The notes: generated by a model from the sequence alone, not told the origin. DNA of 64,000 nucleotides from Streptomyces sp. CGMCC 4.7035 (GCF_031583065.1 NZ_CP134053.1:5497001-5561000); one strand, 5' to 3'. Numbered from the stretch's first letter, positions 17,784 through 26,389 are shown. A program made the numbers and translations.

Positions 17784-20564
17784 CTAGCGGTGCGACGTGT
17801 ACTCCACCACCTGCTGGAACGTCGGCCGGTTCTGCCAGCTGATCTTGCCGTGCTTGATACCGCCGAGGGTGCGCTGGACGATCGAGTCGGCGCACCACTG
17901 GTCACCCGCGGAGCACTGGTCGTCGCCCGGGTAGACCTGGGACGCGGTCTTGCCGGCCGCTTCCTTCAGCGTGCTGATCAGGATGTCCCGGCAGGAGCTC
18001 AGGCTGCCGCCGCCGCAGTACTTCTGCGTCAGTCCGCCCTGCACGGACTCACCCAGCACCGCCCGGATGTCCTTGTCGACATAGCTCCACCAGCCGTACT
18101 GGAAGGAGCTTCCGGCGTGCGAGCCGGTCGGGCCGTGCGCGGCCGAGGGTGACTCGTCGACCGGCAGGTTGTTGGTGAAGGCGGTGTACAGGTCGCTGCC
18201 CAGACCGGGCTGGAACTCGGCCTTCACCAGCAGCGGCCACCAGGCGTCCAGGATGCGGATCGCGTCGGCGTTGGCGTACGTCTTCGAGCCGGCCGAGGTC
18301 TCCGTGCGCTTCGCGCCCGCCGACACCCACGCGGACAGCTTGCTCACCGCCGCCGCGGCCGTGGAGTCCGTGACCGCCGAGCTGCCCACGACCTTCAGCA
18401 GTTTCGGCAGCACGTCCTCGGCGCGCAGATCTTCGAGGGCCGCGTCCGCCATGGCCTTCACCAGCGACGACCTGGTGACCCCGCCGGCCGCCACCAGCTT
18501 CTTCACCCGGTCCTCCAGCAGGTTGCCGCGGTGGACCGACCCGTCGCCCCAGGGAGCGGTCGTGTAGTCCTTGGCCTGCTTGTTGTTCCAGGAGATGTAG
18601 TAGTCCTGGTCGATGGAGTTGGGGTGGGCGGACGCCGGCGTGTAGTCGGCGGTGTTGGTCGCCGGGTTCCAGTTCTTCCACTCGTACGCCGCCTGGGCCC
18701 ACACCGGGAACTCGGCGTCGACGCCGCTCGCACGCACCGGGTTGTCGCCACTGTTGTAGTACGCGGTGTGCTGGGAGTCCGCGTAGAACCAGTTGAACGT
18801 GTAGTTGATGTGCTGGACCGCGCTCTGGAAGGTCGCCGGGCTCTTGACGTAGTCCGGGTCGTTCAGCATCTGGAAGCCGATGATCGAGTCGGCCTCGTGC
18901 AGGAAGGACGAGCGCAGGGTGGTGTAGGCGACCTTCTTGCCGCCCACGGTCGCCCGGTACTCCACCGGTCCGTACTTCGTGCGCCAGACGCGCATCGTGT
19001 ACGAGCCCGCCGCGGTCCCGTCGGCCGTCGTCGGCGTCCAGGAGTTCTTCTGTTCGACCTTGTCCATGGCCGTGCAGGTGCCGTGATACAGGTAGTGGTA
19101 GTCGTCCTGGCACAGCTCGACCGCGTAGGTGTCGATGATGTCCTGGCCGGAGGTCGTGGCGCTCCAGGAGTAGTCCTGGCCGCGGCCGAGTTCGACGTAC
19201 ATGCTCAGACCCGCGAAGGAGGCGCCGCGGGCGCTGATGCCGGGGCCCTGGATCTCCTGGAGCATCAGCAGCTGGGGCGCGAAGTAGCCGGTCTGCGGTC
19301 CGAAGACGGCGATCGGGTGGCCGCTGGCGGTGTACTTGCCGCTCACCACGAGGGCGTTGGACATACCGCGCTTCGCGGAGGTCCGGGCGGTGGTGGCCGC
19401 CGTGGTGGAGGCGCTGGTGGCGCTGGAGCCGGCCGCGCTGCCGGTGCGGTCGTAGACGAGCTGCTCCTGGGTCACCGAACCGGTGTCGGGCAGTGCTTCG
19501 CCCTGCGGGCTGTCGGGCTTGGCGGCGTACGGGAAGCTCTCGCCGTTGTGGACGGTGAGGACGGCCTCGGGGTCGTTGCGCTCACGGAAGGACTCCCAGA
19601 CCTTGGTGCCCTCCTCCACGCCGTACTTGGACTGGGCGGCGAGCAGGGAGATCGCGTTGTTGACCTCACCGCCGCCGCCGGAGCCGAAGAGCGTGCCGAT
19701 GACGGAGGCGAGAGCGACCAGGTCGGTGGTCTTGAAGTGGTCGATGGTGCCGGCGTTGGTGATGGAGTCCTTGTGGCCGGTCAGGACGTACTCGCCGGGG
19801 AAGTAGCGGCCGCTGTCGGAGGCGTCGATGTAGGCGTTGATTCCGGCGACGTAGGCGTTGACGTCGGCGAGGGCCTGCTTGCCGTGGTCGCCGGCGGCGG
19901 CCACGGCGTTGTCGATCTGGGCCTGCAGATCGGCCTCGGTGTACGGCGCGTTGCGCCAGAACTCCTGTTCCAGGCCCTGGTTGGACGCCGCGCCGCCCGC
20001 GAAGGTGGTCAGCTGGCCACGGCCCACGTGCCGGAAGACGTCCATCAGCCACAGCCGGTCCTCAGCCGCGGCATATCCGGCGCCGAACTCCGTGCCGTAT
20101 CGAGTGGTACCGGTGATGTGCGGGACGCCCGTCTTCTTGTCGCGGACGATCGTCACGTCGCTGCGGCCGGCGGGTTTCTCGGTGGAGGCGACTTGATCGG
20201 AAGAGACGCCGAACGACGCATCGTTGAAGAAGGTGTTGATCTTCGCGTCGGTGAGCGTGGAGTAGCCGGTGGCCAGATTGGCGTACGGGCCGAGCTGGTC
20301 CTCGGCGTGGCCGGGCTGGGTGCCGAAGGCCTGGTTGAGGAGGATCTGGGCGAGGGTCGCGTTGCCGTTCTCGCCCGGCGGGAGGATGTCCGAACACTGG
20401 CCGCCGCAGTAGTCGTTGGACGCGGCCGCGGTCGCGGTGCCGCCGACCGCCGGGGACAGGAGACCGGCGACGAGCACGCATATCGAAGCGGCTTTGAGGA
20501 ACTTGGCGAATCTGCGGGGAGTTATCGGTCTGTCGAGGGTGGTTCGTGGGGTGCGCCGTGGCAT
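17784..20564 (-). CDS. Secreted penicillin acylase family protein
   Basis: A 926-residue Ntn-hydrolase precursor. The N-terminal basic stretch plus hydrophobic ASICVLVAGLLSPAVGG is a signal peptide. The alpha-chain follows, and the predicted autoproteolytic nucleophile is S402 in RGMSNALVVSGKYTASG, then the beta-chain with GQDYSWSATTSGQDIIDTYA. Maturation would cleave before S402, giving a two-chain amidase. Relatives (aculeacin A acylase, cyclic-lipopeptide acylases, AHL acylase AhlM) deacylate lipopeptides, echinocandins or acyl-homoserine lactones. The residue before the nucleophile is Met rather than the Gly of classical penicillin G acylase. The ATG is preceded by GGAG. It is monocistronic. 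Confidence 0.9.
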   Translation of the reverse strand: MPRRTPRTTLDRPITPRRFAKFLKAASICVLVAGLLSPAVGGTATAAASNDYCGGQCSDILPPGENGNATLAQILLNQAFGTQPGHAEDQLGPYANLATGYSTLTDAKINTFFNDASFGVSSDQVASTEKPAGRSDVTIVRDKKTGVPHITGTTRYGTEFGAGYAAAEDRLWLMDVFRHVGRGQLTTFAGGAASNQGLEQEFWRNAPYTEADLQAQIDNAVAAAGDHGKQALADVNAYVAGINAYIDASDSGRYFPGEYVLTGHKDSITNAGTIDHFKTTDLVALASVIGTLFGSGGGGEVNNAISLLAAQSKYGVEEGTKVWESFRERNDPEAVLTVHNGESFPYAAKPDSPQGEALPDTGSVTQEQLVYDRTGSAAGSSATSASTTAATTARTSAKRGMSNALVVSGKYTASGHPIAVFGPQTGYFAPQLLMLQEIQGPGISARGASFAGLSMYVELGRGQDYSWSATTSGQDIIDTYAVELCQDDYHYLYHGTCTAMDKVEQKNSWTPTTADGTAAGSYTMRVWRTKYGPVEYRATVGGKKVAYTTLRSSFLHEADSIIGFQMLNDPDYVKSPATFQSAVQHINYTFNWFYADSQHTAYYNSGDNPVRASGVDAEFPVWAQAAYEWKNWNPATNTADYTPASAHPNSIDQDYYISWNNKQAKDYTTAPWGDGSVHRGNLLEDRVKKLVAAGGVTRSSLVKAMADAALEDLRAEDVLPKLLKVVGSSAVTDSTAAAAVSKLSAWVSAGAKRTETSAGSKTYANADAIRILDAWWPLLVKAEFQPGLGSDLYTAFTNNLPVDESPSAAHGPTGSHAGSSFQYGWWSYVDKDIRAVLGESVQGGLTQKYCGGGSLSSCRDILISTLKEAAGKTASQVYPGDDQCSAGDQWCADSIVQRTLGGIKHGKISWQNRPTFQQVVEYTSHR

Positions 20565-20857
20565 GGCAGCTCCTCCGGACGGTGGTGGGCCGGATGTTAC
20601 CGCCGGTATCCCCGGGATTGAACATGAACATGCGTCAACTTTTTGGGCTCACCGGGGACTCGAGGTCACGGGGGCTCTCGACGGAGGACCGACGGCACGG
20701 GGGAAGGCGACCGAGAACCGTTCGGAGGATGGCTGATGGAGGTCATCGGAAAACGGATGGAGCCGAATCGCTTGTCGATACGTCTATTCGGCGACGTCCG
20801 TACGACGACGCCGAAGTGACCGAAGTACAGGTGCAGGTGTGACGGAGGTGCAGGGCG

Positions 20858-21460
20858 ATGGCCGGTTTCCGGAGTCTGGCGAGACAGGTGCGCGATCCGA
20901 GGTGCGATCTGGCACTGCGGCGTTATTCGCTGCGCAAGTGCCTTGAGAAGTTCGCCCCCTACGGGCACCGGGCGACCTGGGACCATCTGTGCTCCCGGGC
21001 CGGGTTCGGCCCCGAGGACCGTTCCCCCGATCCGGCGCGGCTCGTGGCCGCACTGGACGAACTGGAGGAGGCACGCTCCGTCTGGCTCGCCTACGAGGCC
21101 GAGTTCACCCAGCGTCGCAAGAGGGAGAAGCACGACGGACTGCGCAGGCCGGGCAGTGTGGACGACTGGCACCGGCTCACCTGGGGCGGTTTCGGCGTCG
21201 CCTGGTGCGACGACCCGCGTGTCCACCCTCATGAACCGCTGGCCGAGGTGCTGCGCCGGCTGATCAGCGCACTGGAGCGCGAACCCGGTTCGGCCTGCCC
21301 GGTGTGCGCCGGTGAGCGCCTCGTCTGGAAGTACGACCTGGCCCACGAGCCCTCATCGGGCCCGGTCTGCACGGACTGCGGCATCGTGGTGCCGAGGCCG
21401 GTGCTGACGCCGGGGGCCCTGGCGGAGGCCAGGCGGGTACGGCTGCTGGTGTCCGCGTGA
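20858..21460 (+). CDS. Conserved hypothetical protein with C-terminal zinc ribbon
   Basis: A 200-residue protein. The N-terminal 130 residues are helical and charged (LRRYSLRKCLEKFAPYGHRA, ALDELEEARSVWLAYEAEF). The C-terminus has two CxxC pairs, CPVCAGERLVW and VCTDCGIVVP, about 25 residues apart, forming a probable zinc ribbon. The ATG follows a GGAGG-containing leader. No enzyme motif is seen. A nucleic-acid-binding or structural role would fit the ribbon but is unproven. Confidence 0.7.
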   Translation: MAGFRSLARQVRDPRCDLALRRYSLRKCLEKFAPYGHRATWDHLCSRAGFGPEDRSPDPARLVAALDELEEARSVWLAYEAEFTQRRKREKHDGLRRPGSVDDWHRLTWGGFGVAWCDDPRVHPHEPLAEVLRRLISALEREPGSACPVCAGERLVWKYDLAHEPSSGPVCTDCGIVVPRPVLTPGALAEARRVRLLVSA

Positions 21461-21563
21461 CGCCAGGGCTCGGGGGGCGCGGGGGTGCGCCGGGGATGCC
21501 GCACCCCCCGTTGTCGGTGATGTTCACCCCCGAGTGTCAGTGGCGTCCGGCACCATCGAGGGC

Positions 21564-22292
21564 ATGCTGCAGGTGTCTCTGAACGGAGCCCGGGGACCGG
21601 CCGACGGCGCGGTCGCGCCGATGTCGCCGGGCGCGATGGCCGACTCGGCGGCGGCCGCCGTCGCGGCCGGGGCGTCGGACGTGCATGTCCATCCCAAGAC
21701 CCCCTGTGGACAGGACACGCTGTCGGCGAGAGTGGTCGCCGCGACCCTCCAGGAGATACGGAAGCGCGTCGCCGTCCCCGTCGGAGTGACCACCGGCGCC
21801 TGGGCGGAACCGGACCCGGTCGCGCGCGTGGAGCGCGTCCGCTCCTGGACCGTGCTGCCCGACCACGCTTCGGTCAACTGGCACGAGCCGGGCGCCGAGG
21901 AGGTCGCGGCGGCGCTGATCGACCGCGGGATCGGCGTGGAGGCGGGAATCCGGTCCGGCACGGACGGCGCGGAGCGGTTCGTGGCGTCCCCGCTCGGCCC
22001 GAAGGTGCTGCGGGTGCTCGCGGAGGTGACAGACCCTTCCGCGGACACGGCGGAGGAGACCGCCCGCGCCCTGCTGTCCGCCCTGGGCTGCGCTCACAGC
22101 CGCCCGGTGCTGCTGCACGGCGAGGAGGCCGGCGCCTGGCCGGTGCTGCGCCTCGCCGGACGCCTGGGCCTCGCGACCCGCATCGGCCTGGAGGACACAC
22201 TGGTCCTGCCGGACGGGCAACGGGCCGGGTCCAACGCTCAGTTGGTGGCCGAGGGGCTGGCCCAGTACGGGTGGGCCCAGCGCTCGTCGTAG
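21564..22292 (+). CDS. BKACE / 3-keto-5-aminohexanoate cleavage family protein (short form)
   Basis: A 242-residue TIM-barrel protein of the DUF849 family. It opens directly with the first strand MLQVSLNGARGP, then has the metal-ligand motif SDVHVHPKTPCG, VGVTTGAWAEP, ASVNWHEPGAEEVAAALIDRG and a C-terminal RIGLEDTLVLPDGQRAGSNA. BKACE enzymes cleave beta-keto acids with acetyl-CoA. The usual length is about 270-310 residues, so this one is short. The GTG at 21534 is an alternative start but does not extend the fold. Its last 55 bp overlap the convergent gene on the other strand. Substrate is unknown. Confidence 0.82.
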   Translation: MLQVSLNGARGPADGAVAPMSPGAMADSAAAAVAAGASDVHVHPKTPCGQDTLSARVVAATLQEIRKRVAVPVGVTTGAWAEPDPVARVERVRSWTVLPDHASVNWHEPGAEEVAAALIDRGIGVEAGIRSGTDGAERFVASPLGPKVLRVLAEVTDPSADTAEETARALLSALGCAHSRPVLLHGEEAGAWPVLRLAGRLGLATRIGLEDTLVLPDGQRAGSNAQLVAEGLAQYGWAQRSS

Positions 22293-22972
22293 GGCAGGGC
22301 GAGGAGTTCGGCGCGCATCGCGAGGTCGGGCTCACCCTGGGCACGGAGGCGGGCGGGGGCATGGGAGGCCAGCCAGGACTGGAGTTCGGCGACGACCGCC
22401 TTCTCGTCGTCGAGGTACCACCAGGAGAGCGGCGAGTCGTCGACGACCAGGTGGTACAGCCACTCGTCCGCGCAGCCCGGGAGGTGGGCGTCGGCCACCG
22501 GGTGCGGGACCCAGCGGTCGAGCAGCGGGGTCATGGTTCCGATGATCGTGGCGCAGGTCTCGAACACGTCGTGCACCGGATACGGCGGCTCGGGCGTCGT
22601 GAGGACATCCTCCCACCACGCGTACACGAACGCCTCGATGGAGTTCGCCTGCTCGGCGGGCCAGGAGCGCCAGTCCACCCGGCTCAGTCCATGGGTTCCC
22701 CAGCCGACGCCGTCCAGGCTGCCGTCCGCCATGGCCCGCGCCGCCTGCGGCAGCAGCCGGCGCATCGAGGCGGCATGGTCGTCGAAGTGGTCGGATACCT
22801 CGAAGACGAACCGCCGGAGCACGTCCGGGGGCACCCGCGTGTACGGGGTGCGCAGAAACGCGATCTCCTCGGGCAGGTGGCAGCGTGCGCACCCCACCTC
22901 GTTCGGGCTGGCGAAGCCGTTGAAGACCGTGTCGATGTCCGCGAGGGCGGCGGCAAGGGCCGCTGAGGTCAT
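22238..22972 (-). CDS. Conserved hypothetical protein
   Basis: A 244-residue soluble protein that I do not recognise. It contains GCARCHLPEEIAFLRTPYTR near residue 27, whose CxxCH resembles a zinc or heme site. There is no signal peptide, so covalent c-type heme is unlikely. It is rich in W and D (WAEEQAN-like WPAEQANSIEAFVYAWWEDV) and ends with YDERWAHPYWASP. It is divergent from the RNA ligase gene with a shared 156-bp upstream region, and convergent with the BKACE gene, overlapping it by 55 bp. Confidence 0.72.
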   Translation of the reverse strand: MTSAALAAALADIDTVFNGFASPNEVGCARCHLPEEIAFLRTPYTRVPPDVLRRFVFEVSDHFDDHAASMRRLLPQAARAMADGSLDGVGWGTHGLSRVDWRSWPAEQANSIEAFVYAWWEDVLTTPEPPYPVHDVFETCATIIGTMTPLLDRWVPHPVADAHLPGCADEWLYHLVVDDSPLSWWYLDDEKAVVAELQSWLASHAPARLRAQGEPDLAMRAELLALPYDERWAHPYWASPSATN

Positions 22973-23128
22973 GGGAGTTCATCCCGTCAGGACTCCGTGT
23001 CCGGCGTCACCGCCGGCCGAAGACAGCGACGCTAGCAGCCGCAAATGCGCTGGCTCCACCCTTTTCCCGTTCGGACAGTAGAGGGCGATGAAACACCCCT
23101 GAGACCAGCGGAAACCAGAGGAGTCCCG

Positions 23129-24196
23129 ATGTCGACGCTGCGCGTCACCGCCGAAGTGCTGACCGTCCACGAGCATCCGAACGCCGACGCGCTCGAACTG
23201 GCCCAGGTGGGCCTGTACCGGGCCGTCGTCGCCAAGGGCCAGTACCGCACCGGTGACACCGCCGTCTACATCCCGGAACAGTCGGTGCTCCCGGCCGGGC
23301 TGATCGAGGAGCTGGGGCTCACCGGGCGGCTCGCGGGCAGCCAGTCCGACCGGGTCAAGGCGGTACGGCTGCGCGGCGAGCTGTCGCAGGGGATCGTCTG
23401 CCGGCCCAGGGCGCTGGCCGGCGTCGACCTCGCGCGGGCCGCGGCGGACGGCACCGACTTCGCGGAGGTGCTCGGTGTCACCAAGTGGGTGCCCCCGGTC
23501 CCGCCCACCATGAGCGGTGAGGTCGAGTCCGCGCCGGATCTGCTGCCGTGGGTCGACATCGAGAACATCCAGCGCTACCCGGAGATCTTCGCGCCCGGCG
23601 AGCCCGTCGTGCTGACGGAGAAGCTGCACGGGTCCGCGTGCCTGCTGACGTATGTCGCCGACGAGGGGCATGTGTATGTGTCGTCGAAGGGCTTCGGCGC
23701 GAAGTCGCTCGCACTGAAGGAGGATCCGCGGAATCTGTACTGGCGGGCGGTGCACGGCCACGGCGTCCCGGAGGTCGCGGCCCGGCTGGCCGAGCGGCTC
23801 GGCGCGCGCCGGGTGGGGATCTTCGGCGAGGTGTACGGGGCGGGCGTGCAGGATCTGGCGTACGGGGCCGACGGGCGGCGTGACACGTTGGGGTACGCCG
23901 TGTTCGACGTGTCCGCCGAGATCGGCGGCGAGGTGCGGTGGTTGGATGCCACCGCGTTGCTGGAGGGGCAACTTCCGCTGGTGCCACGGCTGTACGAGGG
24001 GCCGTACGACATCTCGCGTGTCCTGGAGGTCGCCTCCGGACGGGAGACGGTCTCCGGGCGAGAACTGCACCTGCGGGAGGGTGTGGTGATACGGCCGGTC
24101 AGCGAGCGGTACAGCCCGGTGACCGGCGGGAGGGCGATCGCGAAGGCGGTCAGTCCGGCGTATCTGACGCGGCGGGGTGGGACGGAGTACGAATGA
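23129..24196 (+). CDS. ATP-dependent RNA ligase, DRB0094 / Rnl5 family
   Basis: A 355-residue nucleotidyltransferase. The N-terminal ~130 residues form an OB-like domain (MSTLRVTAEVLTVHEHPNAD, QYRTGDTAVYIPEQSVLP) as in Deinococcus radiodurans RNA ligase. The ligase motifs follow: motif I EKLHGSACL with adenylated lysine K165, motif III IFGEVYG, motif IV REGVVIRP and motif V around IAKAVSPAYL. Such enzymes seal nicks with a 3'-OH RNA end through ligase-AMP and AppRNA intermediates. The ATG at 23129 has an AGAGGAG ribosome site. No RNA-repair partner (kinase-phosphatase, RtcB, Hen1) is adjacent; the divergent neighbour is hypothetical. Confidence 0.87.
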   Translation: MSTLRVTAEVLTVHEHPNADALELAQVGLYRAVVAKGQYRTGDTAVYIPEQSVLPAGLIEELGLTGRLAGSQSDRVKAVRLRGELSQGIVCRPRALAGVDLARAAADGTDFAEVLGVTKWVPPVPPTMSGEVESAPDLLPWVDIENIQRYPEIFAPGEPVVLTEKLHGSACLLTYVADEGHVYVSSKGFGAKSLALKEDPRNLYWRAVHGHGVPEVAARLAERLGARRVGIFGEVYGAGVQDLAYGADGRRDTLGYAVFDVSAEIGGEVRWLDATALLEGQLPLVPRLYEGPYDISRVLEVASGRETVSGRELHLREGVVIRPVSERYSPVTGGRAIAKAVSPAYLTRRGGTEYE

Positions 24197-24235
24197 CCGG
24201 CGCACCACTGCGGCCAGTCGTGCCTCCCCCAGTGC

Positions 24236-24345
24236 CTTGACGGCCTGGGGCCCCCAGGGGCGGCACGGGTGGGCGCTGGGGGTACCCCCTGCTCGAAGAG
24301 CTTGGGGGAGGCACCCCGCAAGCGCGGGCAAGCGAAACCCACCCC
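24236..24345. repeat. Composite palindromic intergenic element
   Basis: Several short perfect palindromes in tandem between the convergent RNA ligase and soxR genes: CCTGGGG..CCCCAGG at about 24245, GGGGGTACCCCC at 24278-24289, and GCTCGAAGAGC just after. The combination of GGGGGTACCCCCTGCTCGAA and a following CTTGGGGGAGGC is a dispersed element I associate with Streptomyces intergenic regions. It probably also terminates transcription from both sides. Confidence 0.6.
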
Positions 24346-24396
24346 CGCCCAGCCGCAACCCGGCTCGCTGGAAGACCGGCGGCCACGCCACCGACC

Positions 24397-24897
24397 TCAG
24401 CAGCACTCCTCCGGCTTCTGGTTCCGCTTTCGGCGGTCCCCGCCCCGTTCCACCATCAGCCGCGAGCCCGACTGCCGCTCCCCGAAGACGTCGTCCGGGT
24501 TGGACAGCACGCATGTCTCCAAAGACAGGCAGCCGCAGCCGATGCAGTCCGTGAGGTGGTCGCGGAGGCGGCTGAGCTGGCTGATGCGCTCGTCGAGTTC
24601 GGAGCGCCAGGCCTCGGAGAGCCGGGCCCAGTCCTCGTGGGTCGGGGTCCGCTCCTCGGGGAGTTCAGCGAGCGCCTCGCGGATGGTGGCCAGCGGGATG
24701 CCGACCCGCTGCGCGGCGCGTACGAAGGCGACCCGGCGCAGCGCGTCACGCTGGTAGCGGCGCTGGTTGCCCGACGTGCGACGGCTGCTGATCAGGCCCT
24801 TGGACTCGTAGAAGTGCAGGGCGGAGACGGCCGCGCCGCTGCGGGCGGACAACTGGCCGACGGTCAGCTCGTGGATCTTCTCGGGAATCTGCGGCAC
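24397..24897 (-). CDS. soxR: Redox-sensing transcriptional activator SoxR (MerR family)
   Basis: A 166-residue MerR-type activator from a GTG start; longer frames to 25200 run into the MaoC gene. The N-terminal winged HTH reads [20 protein letters not shown], followed by [20 protein letters not shown] and a coiled dimerisation helix. The [2Fe-2S] motif [12 protein letters not shown] provides C118, C121, C123 and C129, almost the same spacing and position as in E. coli SoxR. In streptomycetes SoxR responds to endogenous redox-active antibiotics rather than general superoxide stress, and its targets are usually elsewhere. The C-terminal tail [20 protein letters not shown] and beyond is an actinobacterial extension. 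Confidence 0.93.
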   Translation of the reverse strand: MPQIPEKIHELTVGQLSARSGAAVSALHFYESKGLISSRRTSGNQRRYQRDALRRVAFVRAAQRVGIPLATIREALAELPEERTPTHEDWARLSEAWRSELDERISQLSRLRDHLTDCIGCGCLSLETCVLSNPDDVFGERQSGSRLMVERGGDRRKRNQKPEECC

Positions 24898-24962
24898 TCC
24901 GCAGAGCCTACCTACCGTGTCGCACGCCCGATCCGTTGACATGGGTCCCGCACCCGACCATG

Positions 24963-24978
24963 CTAAGCAGTTGCTTAG
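24963..24978. promoter_or_regulatory. Perfect palindrome CTAAGCAgtTGCTTAG upstream of the MaoC gene
   Basis: A 7-bp perfect inverted repeat with a 2-bp spacer, 34 bp before the MaoC start and 65 bp from the divergent soxR start. Its size and symmetry suit a TetR-family repressor. The TetR gene at 25763-26389 is the nearest candidate. Confidence 0.55.
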
Positions 24979-25012
24979 ACGTGGTGACTTCATGATGCGA
25001 GAGGCCGGGAAC

Positions 25013-25474
25013 ATGGCAGAGCCGAGGACCTTCACGTCCGCCGACGACCTGAAGGCGGCGGTGGGCGAGCAGCTGGGGTACAGCGACTGGGTGGAGATCG
25101 ACCAGAAGCGGATCGACCTGTTCGCGGACGCCACGGGCGACCACCAGTGGATCCATGTGGATCCGGAGAAGGCGGCCGCGGGCCCCTTCGGCACGACCAT
25201 CGCGCACGGCTATCTCACCCTGTCGCTGCTCCCGCTCTTCGGGCCGCAGCTGATCAAGGTCGAGAACGTGAAGATGGGCGTCAACTACGGTACGAACAAG
25301 GTCCGTTTCCCGGCCCCGGTCCCGGTCGGCTCGCGGCTGCGCGCCACGGCGACGATCACCGGCGTCGAGGACGTGCCGGGCGGCGTGCAGGTGAGCGTCG
25401 CCTTCACCGTCGAGCGCGAGGGCGGCGACAAGCCGGTCTGCGTGGCCGAGTCGGTGTCGCGTTACTACCTCTGA
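25013..25474 (+). CDS. MaoC-family (R)-specific enoyl-CoA hydratase
   Basis: A 153-residue single hotdog-fold protein. The hydratase catalytic dyad is present in [13 protein letters not shown] (D and H five residues apart), followed by [17 protein letters not shown]. It resembles the NodN/MaoC group that hydrates trans-2-enoyl-CoA. I chose ATG 25013, where LTF-type MaoC proteins normally begin; ATGs at 24992 and 24995 are upstream alternatives. Expression is probably governed by the palindrome at 24963. Fatty-acyl degradation is the likely context given the acyl-CoA dehydrogenase at 26789. Confidence 0.87.
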   Translation: MAEPRTFTSADDLKAAVGEQLGYSDWVEIDQKRIDLFADATGDHQWIHVDPEKAAAGPFGTTIAHGYLTLSLLPLFGPQLIKVENVKMGVNYGTNKVRFPAPVPVGSRLRATATITGVEDVPGGVQVSVAFTVEREGGDKPVCVAESVSRYYL

Positions 25475-25514
25475 CGCTTTCCGGGCGGGCGGCTACCGAA
25501 CACTTGCCCAGTGC

Positions 25515-25766
25515 TCCATCCTTCAGGATGGAGGTGAAGGGCATCCTTGCCTCAGCGGCCCGGAGGGCCGCGGAGTCATGGCAGAATCGCCTTGTCCGAC
25601 AACGGAGTTGTCGGACCTACCGCCGGACGGGCGGGACGTGAAGCCTGTGGAGACCTTGTCAGACCACCCTCACGGGCGGCAGGGGTCGATGAAGCAGGAA
25701 CCCGAGGGAGCACCGCGGAGCGGTGCAGACCGGAATCACCTGCGTTTACGCAGGTGAGGACGTCAA
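25515..25766 (+). mobile_element. IS200/IS605-type remnant (PATE/MITE-like) with both hairpins
   Basis: About 250 bp bounded by two subterminal hairpins. The left is TCCATCC-TTCA-GGATGGA (25515-25532). The right is CCTGCG-TTTA-CGCAGG (25739-25754), followed by GAGGACGTCAA, the kind of right end seen on IS605-family elements carrying tnpB. Between them lies only a short frame resembling a TnpB C-terminus. No TnpA is present. The terminal TCAA at 25763-25766 contains the stop codon of the convergent TetR gene. The element boundaries, particularly the left, are inferred from hairpins and would need comparison with an empty site. Confidence 0.6.
25578..25757 (+). pseudogene. tnpB: TnpB C-terminal remnant
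   Basis: A 59-codon frame reading ...LPPDGRDVKPVETLSDH..., then GSMKQEPEG and a TGA inside the right-end hairpin region. The RDVKPVE and MKQEPEG words resemble the divergent tails of actinobacterial IS200/IS605 TnpB proteins, whose 3' ends double as the reRNA/omegaRNA gene. All catalytic RuvC-like and zinc-finger parts are absent. Recognition is by pattern, not search. Confidence 0.5.
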
Positions 25767-26389
25767 TTCGACGCCCCCACCATCCGCAGCACGAGGTCGG
25801 CGTAGAGCGCGCCGACCTCGTCGGGGGTGCGGGAACCGGCGATGTTGAACCAGCGGGCGACGTCGATGCACAGCGAGAGCACCGCAAGGGTGGTGGCCCA
25901 CACGTCCAGCACGTCGAACTCGCCGGCCGCCACACCCTCCTCGATGATCCCCCGCACCTCGGCGTCGCACTGCCGGCGCAGCGCGACGATCTCGGCGCGG
26001 GCGTCCGGGCCGAGCGCGTCGAGTTCGTACTGCACGACCCGGGCGGTGGTGCGCCGCCCGGCGTGCCAGCGGACGAAGGAGCTGACGGCGTCGGCGAGCC
26101 GCTCCGTCGCGCTGCCCTCGCGCCGGGCCGCCGTGCGCAGGATCTCGAGGGCCTTCTCGTGCCCGATCCTGCTGATGCGGTGCAGCAGCTCTTCCTTGGT
26201 CTTGTAGTGGATATAGAGCGCGGCCGGGCTCATGCCCGCGCGGCTCGCGATGTCACGGGTCGTCGTGGCGTGGTAGCCACGCTCGGCGAAGGCCTCGACG
26301 GCGGCGACCAGCAGCCGCCGGGCCGCGTCAGGGGTCACCTCGGCCCACGGCTCGATCTCGCCGCCGGCCTTCTCCTCCGCCGTACTCAT
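25763..26389 (-). CDS. TetR-family regulator
   Basis: A 208-residue TetR repressor. The HTH lies in TTTRDIASRAGMSPAALYIH (about residues 42-61), followed by YKTKEELLHRISRIGHEKAL; the C-terminal domain contains VVQYELDALGPDARAEIVAL, seen in TetR proteins of acyl-CoA metabolism (FadR/KstR-like). The stop codon is supplied by the terminal TCAA of the IS-like remnant, so the last residues (GASN) may differ from the ancestral protein. Candidate operators are the palindrome at 24963 and the inverted repeat at 26439 just upstream of its own start; both contain GCTTAG. Confidence 0.87.
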   Translation of the reverse strand: MSTAEEKAGGEIEPWAEVTPDAARRLLVAAVEAFAERGYHATTTRDIASRAGMSPAALYIHYKTKEELLHRISRIGHEKALEILRTAARREGSATERLADAVSSFVRWHAGRRTTARVVQYELDALGPDARAEIVALRRQCDAEVRGIIEEGVAAGEFDVLDVWATTLAVLSLCIDVARWFNIAGSRTPDEVGALYADLVLRMVGASN

